Positions 1 to 6,437 of a stretch of 64,000 nucleotides of DNA are shown here, piece after piece. The first letter of the stretch is position 1, and every line of letters begins with the position of its first letter. The position numbers and the translations under genes are program-made. Source of the DNA: an uncultured Ruegeria sp. (GTDB lineage: Bacteria; Pseudomonadota; Alphaproteobacteria; Rhodobacterales; Rhodobacteraceae); contig NZ_CANNGO010000001.1 in NCBI RefSeq assembly GCF_947504215.1, positions 806,001-870,000 of the forward strand, read 5' to 3'. The notes beneath the pieces were generated by a model, which was not told where the DNA came from, made no database searches, and saw only the letters and a program-made list of their open reading frames with translations.

Positions 1-210
1 CCGACGCAGCAGCCAATTGCGAAAGCTCTCATCCCGCAGTCGCAGAGCCGCCAGGATCAGGTCTTCCTTGGTGCGGAAATGCTTGTACATGGAGGTTTTG
101 GACACACCAGTTTCCACAACAAGCTTGTCCATGCCGGTGGCGTGAAACCCGTCTCTGTAAAAGACCTGCAGGGCCTTTCTGACCAGCTCATCCCTCTTGT
201 TTGGACGCAT
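1..210 (-). CDS. TetR-family regulator, N-terminal part (cut by window edge)
   Basis: Seventy codons are visible, from the ATG at 210 to the window edge; the ligand-binding domain lies outside. The visible part is a complete TetR DNA-binding domain: a first helix ending in ALQVFYRDGFHATGMDKL and a recognition helix region VSKTSMYKHFRTKEDLIL, which matches the family pattern closely. An AGGAGC ribosome-binding site precedes the ATG by about 6 bases. The gene diverges from the 415-1606 genes, and one of three identical 14-bp repeats lies 18 bp upstream of its start, so it probably represses itself and the divergent genes. The ligand cannot be guessed from this fragment. Family assignment is firm; the target assignment is inference from position. 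Confidence 0.85.
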   Translation of the reverse strand, partial: MRPNKRDELVRKALQVFYRDGFHATGMDKLVVETGVSKTSMYKHFRTKEDLILAALRLRDESFRNWLLRR

Positions 211-227
211 GATTCGGCTCCTATATG

Positions 228-241
228 TACCGATCTGTACA
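228..241. promoter_or_regulatory. Operator-like repeat, copy 1 of 3
   Basis: TACCGATCTGTACA. With the preceding G this copy is the dyad GTAC-N-GATC-N-GTAC. It lies between an AT-rich TATATA stretch (about 242-247) and the TetR start at 210, so it would cover the TetR transcription start region. Identical copies occur at 357 and 385. Likely binding site of the divergent TetR protein. Confidence 0.65.
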
Positions 242-356
242 TATATAATCGAACCATCGGGCGCAACATCACGATATTTAATACATTTTATCAATGCAGT
301 ACGTTACGGACGTTACTGCACTTTCGCATCTTGCCTGTTTTTTGCTTGAAAAAGGT

Positions 357-370
357 TACCGATCTGTACA
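357..370. promoter_or_regulatory. Operator-like repeat, copy 2 of 3
   Basis: TACCGATCTGTACA, identical to the copies at 228 and 385, and 28 bp (start to start) from the latter. It would overlap the -35/spacer of a rightward promoter with a TATAGT -10 at 378-383. Confidence 0.65.
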
Positions 371-384
371 TTGTCAATATAGTT

Positions 385-398
385 TACCGATCTGTACA
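385..398. promoter_or_regulatory. Operator-like repeat, copy 3 of 3
   Basis: TACCGATCTGTACA, directly after the TATAGT -10 candidate (378-383), so it would cover the rightward transcription start. It is 16 bp before the small ORF at 415. Together with copy 2 it flanks the presumed promoter of the DUF1348/PPOX operon. Confidence 0.65.
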
Positions 399-414
399 CC
401 TTAGGATTTACCCA

Positions 415-498
415 ATGAAACGCCATGCCAGCCCATTTTCCCCGCAATACGTCCCCTTCATGTTGACACTTGCCCTTATTGCCGCCGCACTGACCTGA
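415..498 (+). CDS. Possible 27-residue hydrophobic peptide
   Basis: A short open frame starts just after the third operator repeat and ends 11 bp before the DUF1348 gene. It encodes a basic N-terminus followed by a hydrophobic stretch ([16 protein letters not shown]). The start of the protein resembles the first helix of DUF2798-type small membrane proteins, so it could be a truncated relic of one or a genuine leader peptide. A weak AGGA lies about 9 bases upstream. Nothing else supports it; a chance ORF is quite possible. Confidence 0.25.
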   Translation: MKRHASPFSPQYVPFMLTLALIAAALT

Positions 499-509
499 AA
501 GACAAAAAA

Positions 510-974
510 ATGGGCCGACCCCCTCTACCACCCTTCAGTCAGGAAACCGCCACTCAAAAGGTTCGGATGGCGGAAAACGCATGGAACAGCCGAGATGCGG
601 ATATTGTAACGCCGGCATACACAGACGACAGCCAATGGCGGAACCGGGCTGAGTTCCTGTCGGGCCATACTGACATCCATGCCTTTTTGACCCGCAAATG
701 GCACAAAGAGCTGGACTACCGGCTAATCAAAGAGCTTTGGGCTTTTTCAGGCCACCGTATCGCTGTCCGCTATGCCTATGAATGGCATGATGACAGCGGA
801 CAATGGTTCCGTTCTTATGGAAATGAAAACTGGGCGTTTGCTGCAGATGGAAGAATGTCGCATCGCCACGCTTCGCTGAATGACCTTCGCATATCAGAAG
901 ATCAGCGGTTGTTTCACTGGCCGCTCGGCCAACGCCCCGATGATCACCCCGGGTTGTCCGATCTTGGACTTTAG
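510..974 (+). CDS. DUF1348 family protein (SnoaL/NTF2-like fold)
   Basis: 154 residues, full length for the family. Recognised from the conserved blocks [51 protein letters not shown] and the C-terminal end [22 protein letters not shown] (split here for brevity at FHWPLG). The family has a small cone-shaped NTF2-like fold; no reaction is established that I know of. The stop codon TAG at 972-974 is part of the AGGAGG ribosome-binding site of the next gene, so the two are probably translationally coupled. It lies behind two operator-like repeats and is probably repressed by the divergent TetR protein. The function in this context (possibly detoxification together with the flavoprotein) is inference. 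Confidence 0.85.
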   Translation: MGRPPLPPFSQETATQKVRMAENAWNSRDADIVTPAYTDDSQWRNRAEFLSGHTDIHAFLTRKWHKELDYRLIKELWAFSGHRIAVRYAYEWHDDSGQWFRSYGNENWAFAADGRMSHRHASLNDLRISEDQRLFHWPLGQRPDDHPGLSDLGL

Positions 975-985
975 GAGGATTTGTG

Positions 986-1606
986 ATGCCACGTGCCTTT
1001 TCTGAACTGACCTTCACCCCCACCGTTCGCGCCCATCAGGAACGAATGGGGTCAGCAAAAACCTACGCGAAATTCATCGAAAGCGGACCGCAGCAGGGAC
1101 ATCTGATCGGAGACGCAGAAAAAGCGTTCATCGAGGCACGGGATGGGTTCTATCAATCCACGGTGTCCGAAACCGGGTGGCCCTATGTGCAGTATCGCGG
1201 TGGCCCCACCGGGTTCCTGAAAGTGTTGGGGCCGCAATCCATCGGCTACGCGGATTTCTCGGGCAACAAACAATATATCTCGCGCGGGAACTTGGACGGC
1301 AATGACCGTATTGCGCTGATCCTGATGGATTATGCCAATCAGCGCCGCCTCAAAATCCTCGGTCGGGTTGAATTCACCGAAGGCGAAGATGCGGCGGCCA
1401 GCCTGTATCCAGATGGGTCCGAGGCCCCCGCAGAGCGTGCCGTGATAATTCGCGTTGAGGCACTGGACTGGAACTGCCCTCGCCACATCACGCCCCGGTT
1501 TACCGAGGCTGAGCTGCGCCCGCATTTGAACACGCTGGGGCGGCAGCTGGCCGAGCTAAAGGCAGAAAACGAGCGGTTGAAACAGGAAGTCGCCAATTCA
1601 GGTTGA
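986..1606 (+). CDS. Pyridoxamine 5'-phosphate oxidase-like flavoprotein
   Basis: 206 residues from the ATG at 986, which has AGGAGG 7 bases upstream (973-978); a GTG at 983 is a less good alternative. The split-barrel PPOX region spans roughly residues 30-160 with DGFYQSTVSETGWPYVQYRGG and the core block LGPQSIGYADFSGNKQYIS, then RIALILMDYANQRRLKILG, typical of FMN-binding members annotated as PPOX family proteins rather than true PdxH. The C-terminal 35 residues (LNTLGRQLAELKAENERLKQEV) form a short coiled coil, probably for dimer contacts. It is the last gene of the TetR-controlled unit. A flavin-dependent reductase role is likely; substrate unknown. Confidence 0.82.
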   Translation: MPRAFSELTFTPTVRAHQERMGSAKTYAKFIESGPQQGHLIGDAEKAFIEARDGFYQSTVSETGWPYVQYRGGPTGFLKVLGPQSIGYADFSGNKQYISRGNLDGNDRIALILMDYANQRRLKILGRVEFTEGEDAAASLYPDGSEAPAERAVIIRVEALDWNCPRHITPRFTEAELRPHLNTLGRQLAELKAENERLKQEVANSG

Positions 1607-1729
1607 GGTCCTCAGCCGTCACAAGAACCTTTTCCAAACGTGAGTTCAGGCAGCAAACGCCTTATTGCGCCTAGGTTGGCTTTTCTTTGATCAGTTTTGG
1701 CGTCACGGAAGTTACAAAACATCCCCCAA

Positions 1730-2401
1730 TCAAGTCCGCGCAGCCTTTACCATTGCTTCGATGCCCGCGGCGCAGAATTCGATCAGATGATCGACATCGG
1801 TCAAATCTCCGCCTTGCGCCAATGCCTCGACGCGCCACGCACTATTGAGATGTGCAAGCATCGCTGAAACCGAATAGACCTGTCCGCTGGCCAATAGCGC
1901 TGGATCAGTATCGGGATAAAGCGCCGCAATCTCAGCAATAAAACGGTGCGCAGTTGGGTCAAAACACTCGGCCGCAATTTCGCGCCAGCGCGGATCGACC
2001 GAGACATGGGCGACCAGACGCCCATAGGCTAACCATCCCGGTCCTCCCGTTTGTGCAAGCATCACATAGGGGCGGATAAAACAATCCAAAATGGCCCGCA
2101 GTGATAGCGCACCCTTTGCTTTTTCAATTTCCAGCGCCTCGATCCTACGGTGAGCCAGTGAGTTCGCGCGGCGGGCAACTGTGCGATAAAATAGTTCTTC
2201 CTTACCGCCGCCGTGGTGATGCACCAACCCAATCTGAACGCCCGCCTTAGCAGCGATATCCCGGATCGAAGCCCCTTCGAATCCTCGTTCGGCAAAAATG
2301 GATTCCGCCGCGTCCAAAATGCGTGCCTTGGTCTGCAGGGACCGCTTGGAAGGCGCTCTTTGCCTTGGTTTTTCAGCACTTTTGATCGTCATGAAATTCA
2401 T
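1730..2401 (-). CDS. TetR-family regulator, divergent from monooxygenase operon
   Basis: 223 residues from ATG 2401 (AAGG 4 bases upstream; an in-frame ATG at 2392 is possible). The N-terminal domain, about residues 20-70, has ARILDAAESIFAERGFEGASIRDIAAKAGV, a standard TetR helix-turn-helix. The recognition helix end is odd: LVHHHGGGKEELFYRTV where most relatives have a YYHFGSK-type sequence, so three consecutive histidines and three glycines replace the usual aromatic and serine positions. The C-terminal domain is the long PsrA/CerR-like kind with GWLAYGRLVAHVSVDPRWREI. It is transcribed away from the FMO operon with 56 bp between; an inverted repeat at 2426-2447 in that gap is the probable operator. 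Regulation of the operon is inference from position. Confidence 0.85.
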   Translation of the reverse strand: MNFMTIKSAEKPRQRAPSKRSLQTKARILDAAESIFAERGFEGASIRDIAAKAGVQIGLVHHHGGGKEELFYRTVARRANSLAHRRIEALEIEKAKGALSLRAILDCFIRPYVMLAQTGGPGWLAYGRLVAHVSVDPRWREIAAECFDPTAHRFIAEIAALYPDTDPALLASGQVYSVSAMLAHLNSAWRVEALAQGGDLTDVDHLIEFCAAGIEAMVKAART

Positions 2402-2425
2402 CTTGCCTTATTTTGGTCGATCGTT

Positions 2426-2447
2426 CAAGTTAAGCGTCACGAACTTG
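2426..2447. promoter_or_regulatory. Inverted repeat between TetR gene and FMO operon
   Basis: CAAGTT (2426-2431), a 10-bp spacer, then AACTTG (2442-2447): a perfect 6-bp-arm dyad in the 56-bp divergent gap. It is well placed to control both directions and ends 10 bp before the FMO start, overlapping the upstream side of its GGGGAGG ribosome-binding site region. Candidate operator of the adjacent TetR protein. Confidence 0.5.
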
Positions 2448-2457
2448 GGGAGGGTTC

Positions 2458-3774
2458 ATGACGGAGACGCGCGACACATTCGCCCTGATCGGGGCGGGCC
2501 CAATGGGTTTGGCCGCGGCCAAAGTGCTGACAGAACAGGGTATCGCCTTTCAGGGGTTCGATCTGCATTCGGATGTCGGCGGTCTGTGGGACATCGACGC
2601 CCCCAGGTCGACGATGTATGAATCCGCCCACCTGATTTCATCCAAACGGATGACTGAATTCACCGACTTCCCGATGAAGGATGCGGTCGCCGAATACCCT
2701 TCACACAGTGCAATGCGCGATTACTTCAGGGACTTCGCCGATCACTACGGATTGCGTGATAAGTATCTGTTCAATGCCGAAGTTACCGAGATCTCGCCGC
2801 TCGGTAAATCGGGCGACGGCTGGCGTCTCTCTTGGCGAGATCAGGATGGTGAACACGAGGCCGAATTCGCCGGGGTTCTGATTGCAAATGGCACCCTGTC
2901 AGAACCCAACATGCCCGCATTCCCCGGCACCTTTGACGGCGAGTTGATCCACGCGTCGCAATACCGCTATCCCAGCCAGTTCGATGGCAAACGTGTCCTT
3001 GTCGTGGGCGCAGGAAACTCCGGTTGCGACATAGCGGTGGATGCAATCCACCATGCGCAGTGCTGTGATCTGTCGATGCGACGGGGATATTACTTTGTGC
3101 CAAAATACGTGTTTGGCAAGCCCGCAGACACGATGGGCGGCAAGATCCGCCTGCCGATGTGGCTGAAGCGCAAAGTGGACAGTCTGATCCTCAGCTGGTT
3201 TGTTGGCGACCCACAGAAGTACGGCTTTCCGAAACCCGACTACAAGCTCTACGAGAGCCATCCAATCGTGAACTCACTGGTCCTGTATCACGCAGGTCAC
3301 GGCGATCTGCGCATCCAACCGGACATTGAACGGCTGGAAGGAAAGACCGTTCATTTCAAGGATGGCAGCCGCGAAGATTACGACATGATCCTTGCAGCAA
3401 CAGGGTACAAACTGCACTACCCCTTCATCGACAAAGACCTTCTGAACTGGCAAGGCGATGCTCCGCACCTTTATCTCAATGCCATGCATCCTGAACGGGA
3501 CGATCTATTTGTTCTAGGGATGATCGAGGCCACTGGGCTGGGCTGGCAGGGGCGGCATGAACAGGCCGAGATGGTTGCCCGGTACATCAAAGGCCTTCAA
3601 CATGATTGCCCTGTGGCCTCCGAACTGACCGCGCAAAAACAACAGGCTTACGGACGCGCCACCGGAGGCATGAACTACCTCAACCTCGCCCGCATGGCCT
3701 ATTACGTCGACAAAGCCACCTATCGCAAAGCGGTTACCGGTTGGATCGCACGTCTCAGGAAAGCCACCGGATGA
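2458..3774 (+). CDS. Flavin-containing monooxygenase (FMO/BVMO-like)
   Basis: 438 residues. The FAD-binding motif GAGPMG is at about residues 12-17, the FMO fingerprint FDGELIHASQY (FxGxxxHxxxY) at about 158-168 and the NADPH-binding motif GAGNSG at about 184-189; near the end ATGY marks the second FAD contact. These define a class B flavoprotein monooxygenase that uses NADPH and O2 to oxygenate N, S or ketone centres. GGGGAGGG lies just upstream of the ATG. The stop overlaps the next start (ATGA at 3771-3774). It heads a four-gene overlapped operon with a transporter, an epimerase and an SDR. It is not obviously the trimethylamine monooxygenase Tmm; its substrate is unknown. Confidence 0.88.
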   Translation: MTETRDTFALIGAGPMGLAAAKVLTEQGIAFQGFDLHSDVGGLWDIDAPRSTMYESAHLISSKRMTEFTDFPMKDAVAEYPSHSAMRDYFRDFADHYGLRDKYLFNAEVTEISPLGKSGDGWRLSWRDQDGEHEAEFAGVLIANGTLSEPNMPAFPGTFDGELIHASQYRYPSQFDGKRVLVVGAGNSGCDIAVDAIHHAQCCDLSMRRGYYFVPKYVFGKPADTMGGKIRLPMWLKRKVDSLILSWFVGDPQKYGFPKPDYKLYESHPIVNSLVLYHAGHGDLRIQPDIERLEGKTVHFKDGSREDYDMILAATGYKLHYPFIDKDLLNWQGDAPHLYLNAMHPERDDLFVLGMIEATGLGWQGRHEQAEMVARYIKGLQHDCPVASELTAQKQQAYGRATGGMNYLNLARMAYYVDKATYRKAVTGWIARLRKATG

Positions 3775-4673
3775 GTGGTATTGACGAGATTACGCTGAAT
3801 TTCAGTCCGGGTTCGCTGACATTGCTGAACGCAATCCTGGCGATTGTCATGTTCTCGATAGCCATTGACCTGGCGCCTAGAGATTTCGATCGCCTGCGCC
3901 GGGCCCCGAAGCCGGTTATCGTTGGGTTGGCTTCCCAGTTCATCATTTTGCCCGCGCTGACCTTTGCGATGGTCTGGGTAGTGGCTCCGCCTCCTTCGAT
4001 TGCATTGGGTCTGATCCTCGTGGCCGCTTGCCCGGGTGGTAACATATCGAACTTCATCACGCATCGCGCAGGTGGAAATGCCGCCCTGTCTGTGTCCATG
4101 ACTGCATTTGCCACGATTGGGGCGATCTTTCTAACGCCGCTGAACATCGCTTTGTGGGGTGGGTTGTACCCCCCAACCCGCTCGATCCTACAGCAAACCG
4201 AGATCGACCCGGTTCAGATCGCCATCATTGTCGGGCTGATGCTGATTCTGCCGCTTGTGCTGGGCGTCACATTGAATCAGCGCCAACCAACGCTGACTGC
4301 GCGCCTGCGCGCGCCACTGCAATACCTGTCGATGGGGATTTTCATCGCCTTCATCATACTCGCTCTGGCTGCCAACTGGGGGTTCTTTCTAAGCTACGCC
4401 GGAGCCGTCGCAGGGCTTGTGATCCTTCACAACGCTCTGGCTCTGGGCGGCGGTTGGGTTGCTGCCACTATCACCCGCTTGTCCCCCTTTGACCGACGCG
4501 CAATCACAATCGAAACAGGCATTCAAAATTCGGGCCTTGGCTTAGTTCTGATCTTTGCGTTCTTTCATGGGTTGGGCGGGATGGCCGTGGTCGCTGCGTT
4601 CTGGGGGATATGGCACGCCATCTCGGGCCTCGCGCTCGCCTCGGTCCTGTCCAAAACCGAGGCCACACGATGA
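3771..4673 (+). CDS. BASS-family (bile acid:sodium symporter-like) transporter
   Basis: 300 residues from the ATG at 3771, which overlaps the monooxygenase stop as ATGA. A longer open frame begins inside the monooxygenase gene but is not needed. The protein has about nine hydrophobic segments and the family core VAACPGGNISNFITHRAGGN with ALSVSMTA right after, the region that forms the crossing helices and sodium sites in BASS structures. The related C-terminal repeat is ETGIQNSGLGLVLIF. Members carry organic acids, steroids or related amphipathic anions, driven by sodium, across the inner membrane. Within this operon it probably imports the monooxygenase substrate or exports a product. The cargo is not deducible. 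Confidence 0.85.
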   Translation: MSGIDEITLNFSPGSLTLLNAILAIVMFSIAIDLAPRDFDRLRRAPKPVIVGLASQFIILPALTFAMVWVVAPPPSIALGLILVAACPGGNISNFITHRAGGNAALSVSMTAFATIGAIFLTPLNIALWGGLYPPTRSILQQTEIDPVQIAIIVGLMLILPLVLGVTLNQRQPTLTARLRAPLQYLSMGIFIAFIILALAANWGFFLSYAGAVAGLVILHNALALGGGWVAATITRLSPFDRRAITIETGIQNSGLGLVLIFAFFHGLGGMAVVAAFWGIWHAISGLALASVLSKTEATR

Positions 4674-5602
4674 CCCGGATCCTCATCACCGGCGCTTCAG
4701 GCATGGTTGGGCGCGCTCTTTTAGCCGAACTGCATGATCATGAGGTCTTCGCCACCGATTTACATCGCCTGGACGATATGCCCAGAATGATCAGTTTCCT
4801 ACGTATGGATGTCACCACAGAGGACCCCGCACGGGTCATTGCTGAGGTCAAGCCTGATGTCGTTGTTCACCTGGCCTCGATCGTTACGCCACCGCCCAAA
4901 ATGGGACGCGAGGCCGCTTATGCAGTCGATGTCGAGGGCACGCGCAACGTTGTAGATGCCGCCATCGCCAATGGCGTGCGCCGTTTGGTGGTCACGTCTT
5001 CTGGTGCTGCATACGGTTATCACGCAGATAGCCGAGTGCCTCTACGCGAGTGCGACCCTTTGCGTGGAAATCCTGAATTTCCGTATTCGAACCACAAACG
5101 GCAGGTTGAAGAATTGCTGGCCGAAACACGAAAGTACGCCCCGGAACTGGAGCAGGTTGTTCTGCGTGTCGGCACGGTGCTGGGGGAGGGCACCGAAAAC
5201 CAGATTACCGCTCTGTTCCGCAAACCGCGCTTGCTGGCGGTGTTCGGGAGTGAAAGCCCGTTTGTCTTTATCTGGACCCGTGACCTGGCCCGCGTCTTAA
5301 AGCGCGCCGCCACAGATGGCCCGCCTGGTATCTTCAACGTCACCGGAGACGGCGCTTTGGGTATCACTGACCTTGCCAAAGCAATGGGAAAGCCAGTTCT
5401 GCGGTTACCCGCATGGGCGCTAAAGACGTCATTATGGTTGGCGCGGCCGTTGGGTTTGTCGCAATACGGGCCCGAGCAGGTTCGCTTTCTGCAATACCGA
5501 CCTGTATTGGACAATTCAGCGCTCAAGTCAGAGTTCGGCTATACGCCCGAAAAAACCAGCGCCGAGGTTTTTGACCTCTGGAAGCAGCAGGCTGACCTAT
5601 GA
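4670..5602 (+). CDS. NAD-dependent epimerase/dehydratase (extended SDR)
   Basis: 310 residues from the ATG at 4670, overlapping the transporter stop as ATGA. The N-terminal Rossmann motif is GASGMVG (about residues 8-14), followed by VVHLASIV, the TSSGAAYG active-site Ser/Thr region and the catalytic pair in YSNHK (YxxxK, about residues 140-144). This is the extended SDR fold of sugar-nucleotide epimerases and 3-beta-hydroxysteroid dehydrogenase-like enzymes. With a monooxygenase and a BASS transporter around it, oxidation of a hydroxyl group on a terpenoid, steroid-like or other alicyclic substrate is more likely than sugar-nucleotide epimerisation, but this is inference. Confidence 0.85.
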   Translation: MTRILITGASGMVGRALLAELHDHEVFATDLHRLDDMPRMISFLRMDVTTEDPARVIAEVKPDVVVHLASIVTPPPKMGREAAYAVDVEGTRNVVDAAIANGVRRLVVTSSGAAYGYHADSRVPLRECDPLRGNPEFPYSNHKRQVEELLAETRKYAPELEQVVLRVGTVLGEGTENQITALFRKPRLLAVFGSESPFVFIWTRDLARVLKRAATDGPPGIFNVTGDGALGITDLAKAMGKPVLRLPAWALKTSLWLARPLGLSQYGPEQVRFLQYRPVLDNSALKSEFGYTPEKTSAEVFDLWKQQADL

Positions 5603-6357
5603 AAACTGCTATGATATCGGGCGGCGCAGGTGGGCTGGGTCAGGCACTGTCCAAGGCCTTGTTAACACGTGGCTGGCGGGTTGTGGTGTTGGACCTGAAC
5701 GTCTCAGACATTGCGCCCACCCCGAACCTAGTGCCCATCGCCTGCGACCTGACGCAGCCTGAGCAATTGAGCAGCGCCGTCTCTGACATCATCGCCACCA
5801 GCGATAGCATCGATCTGGTCATCTACAATGCCGGGATCACCCAAATTTGCGGGTTTGATCAATCCGATGAGGCCAGCCATCGCAAACTGTTCGAGATCAA
5901 CTATTTCGCGGCCGTTGAAATGGCACGTGCGTTACTTCCCGAAGTGCGAAAATCCGGTGGCGCACATCTGGTGATGTCATCCGTCGCAGGGTTCACGCCG
6001 CTGTATCATCGTACAGCATATGCGGCTTCCAAACATGCGCTGGAAGGATTCTTCAAGTCGCTCCGTTCAGAAGAGAAATCCTATGGTGTGACGGTACACA
6101 TCGCGGCCCCGTCCTTTGTGGCGACCAACACAGGAAACGCGGAAGCACGGACTGATGGCACTGCCAGACCGGGTTCGGCGCGGGACGGGATGGATGAAAT
6201 GAGCCCCTCTGAGGCAGCTGAGATAATCTTGCGCGGCCTTGATAGATCGCAGCCAACAATTCCTGTGGGTCGCGTGGCGCGCCTCGCATGGTGGCTCAAC
6301 CGTATTTCTCCGCGGCTGTACCAGCGATTGATGGAACGAAAGATCAGTGGATCCTGA
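5599..6357 (+). CDS. Short-chain dehydrogenase/reductase
   Basis: 252 residues, start overlapping the epimerase stop as ATGA. The cofactor motif GGAGGLG (residues 8-14), the NAG motif in IYNAGIT, the catalytic Ser in MSSVAGF and the YAASK catalytic pair (about residues 140-144) are all present, so it is an active classical SDR. The C-terminus after residue 215 (RVARLAWWLNRISPRLYQRLMERK) is amphipathic and Arg/Trp-rich, as in SDRs that sit on membranes or act on lipids. It is the last gene of the FMO-BASS-epimerase-SDR operon. Substrate unknown. Confidence 0.85.
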   Translation: MKTAMISGGAGGLGQALSKALLTRGWRVVVLDLNVSDIAPTPNLVPIACDLTQPEQLSSAVSDIIATSDSIDLVIYNAGITQICGFDQSDEASHRKLFEINYFAAVEMARALLPEVRKSGGAHLVMSSVAGFTPLYHRTAYAASKHALEGFFKSLRSEEKSYGVTVHIAAPSFVATNTGNAEARTDGTARPGSARDGMDEMSPSEAAEIILRGLDRSQPTIPVGRVARLAWWLNRISPRLYQRLMERKISGS

Positions 6358-6386
6358 CTTAATCCAGAAAATCGCAAGCCGACCCC

Positions 6387-6417
6387 TTGACCTTCCCGTC
6401 ACTGGAAGCCCCATGTG
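6387..6417 (+). promoter_or_regulatory. CueR/HmrR-type copper promoter of copA
   Basis: The -35 TTGACC (6387-6392) overlaps a dyad ACCTTCC-N7-GGAAGCC (6390-6410), which matches the known CueR operator layout of copA promoters (arms ACCTTCC and GGAAGGT, 7-bp spacer). The long 19-bp spacing that MerR activators need would put a weak -10 at about 6412-6417. The transcript would start near 6424, leaving a short leader before the ATG at 6438. Confidence 0.8.
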
Positions 6418-6437
6418 AAAGGCAGACAAACTACGGG

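Noticed and set aside
79-498. 139-codon open frame on the plus strand across the TetR gene and the operator region
   Set aside because: It runs antisense through the TetR coding sequence and all three operators; its only reasonable part is the last 27 codons, listed separately at low confidence.
3606-3770. Upstream extension of the BASS transporter
   Set aside because: Overlaps the monooxygenase gene in another frame; the ATGA junction at 3771 is clear.
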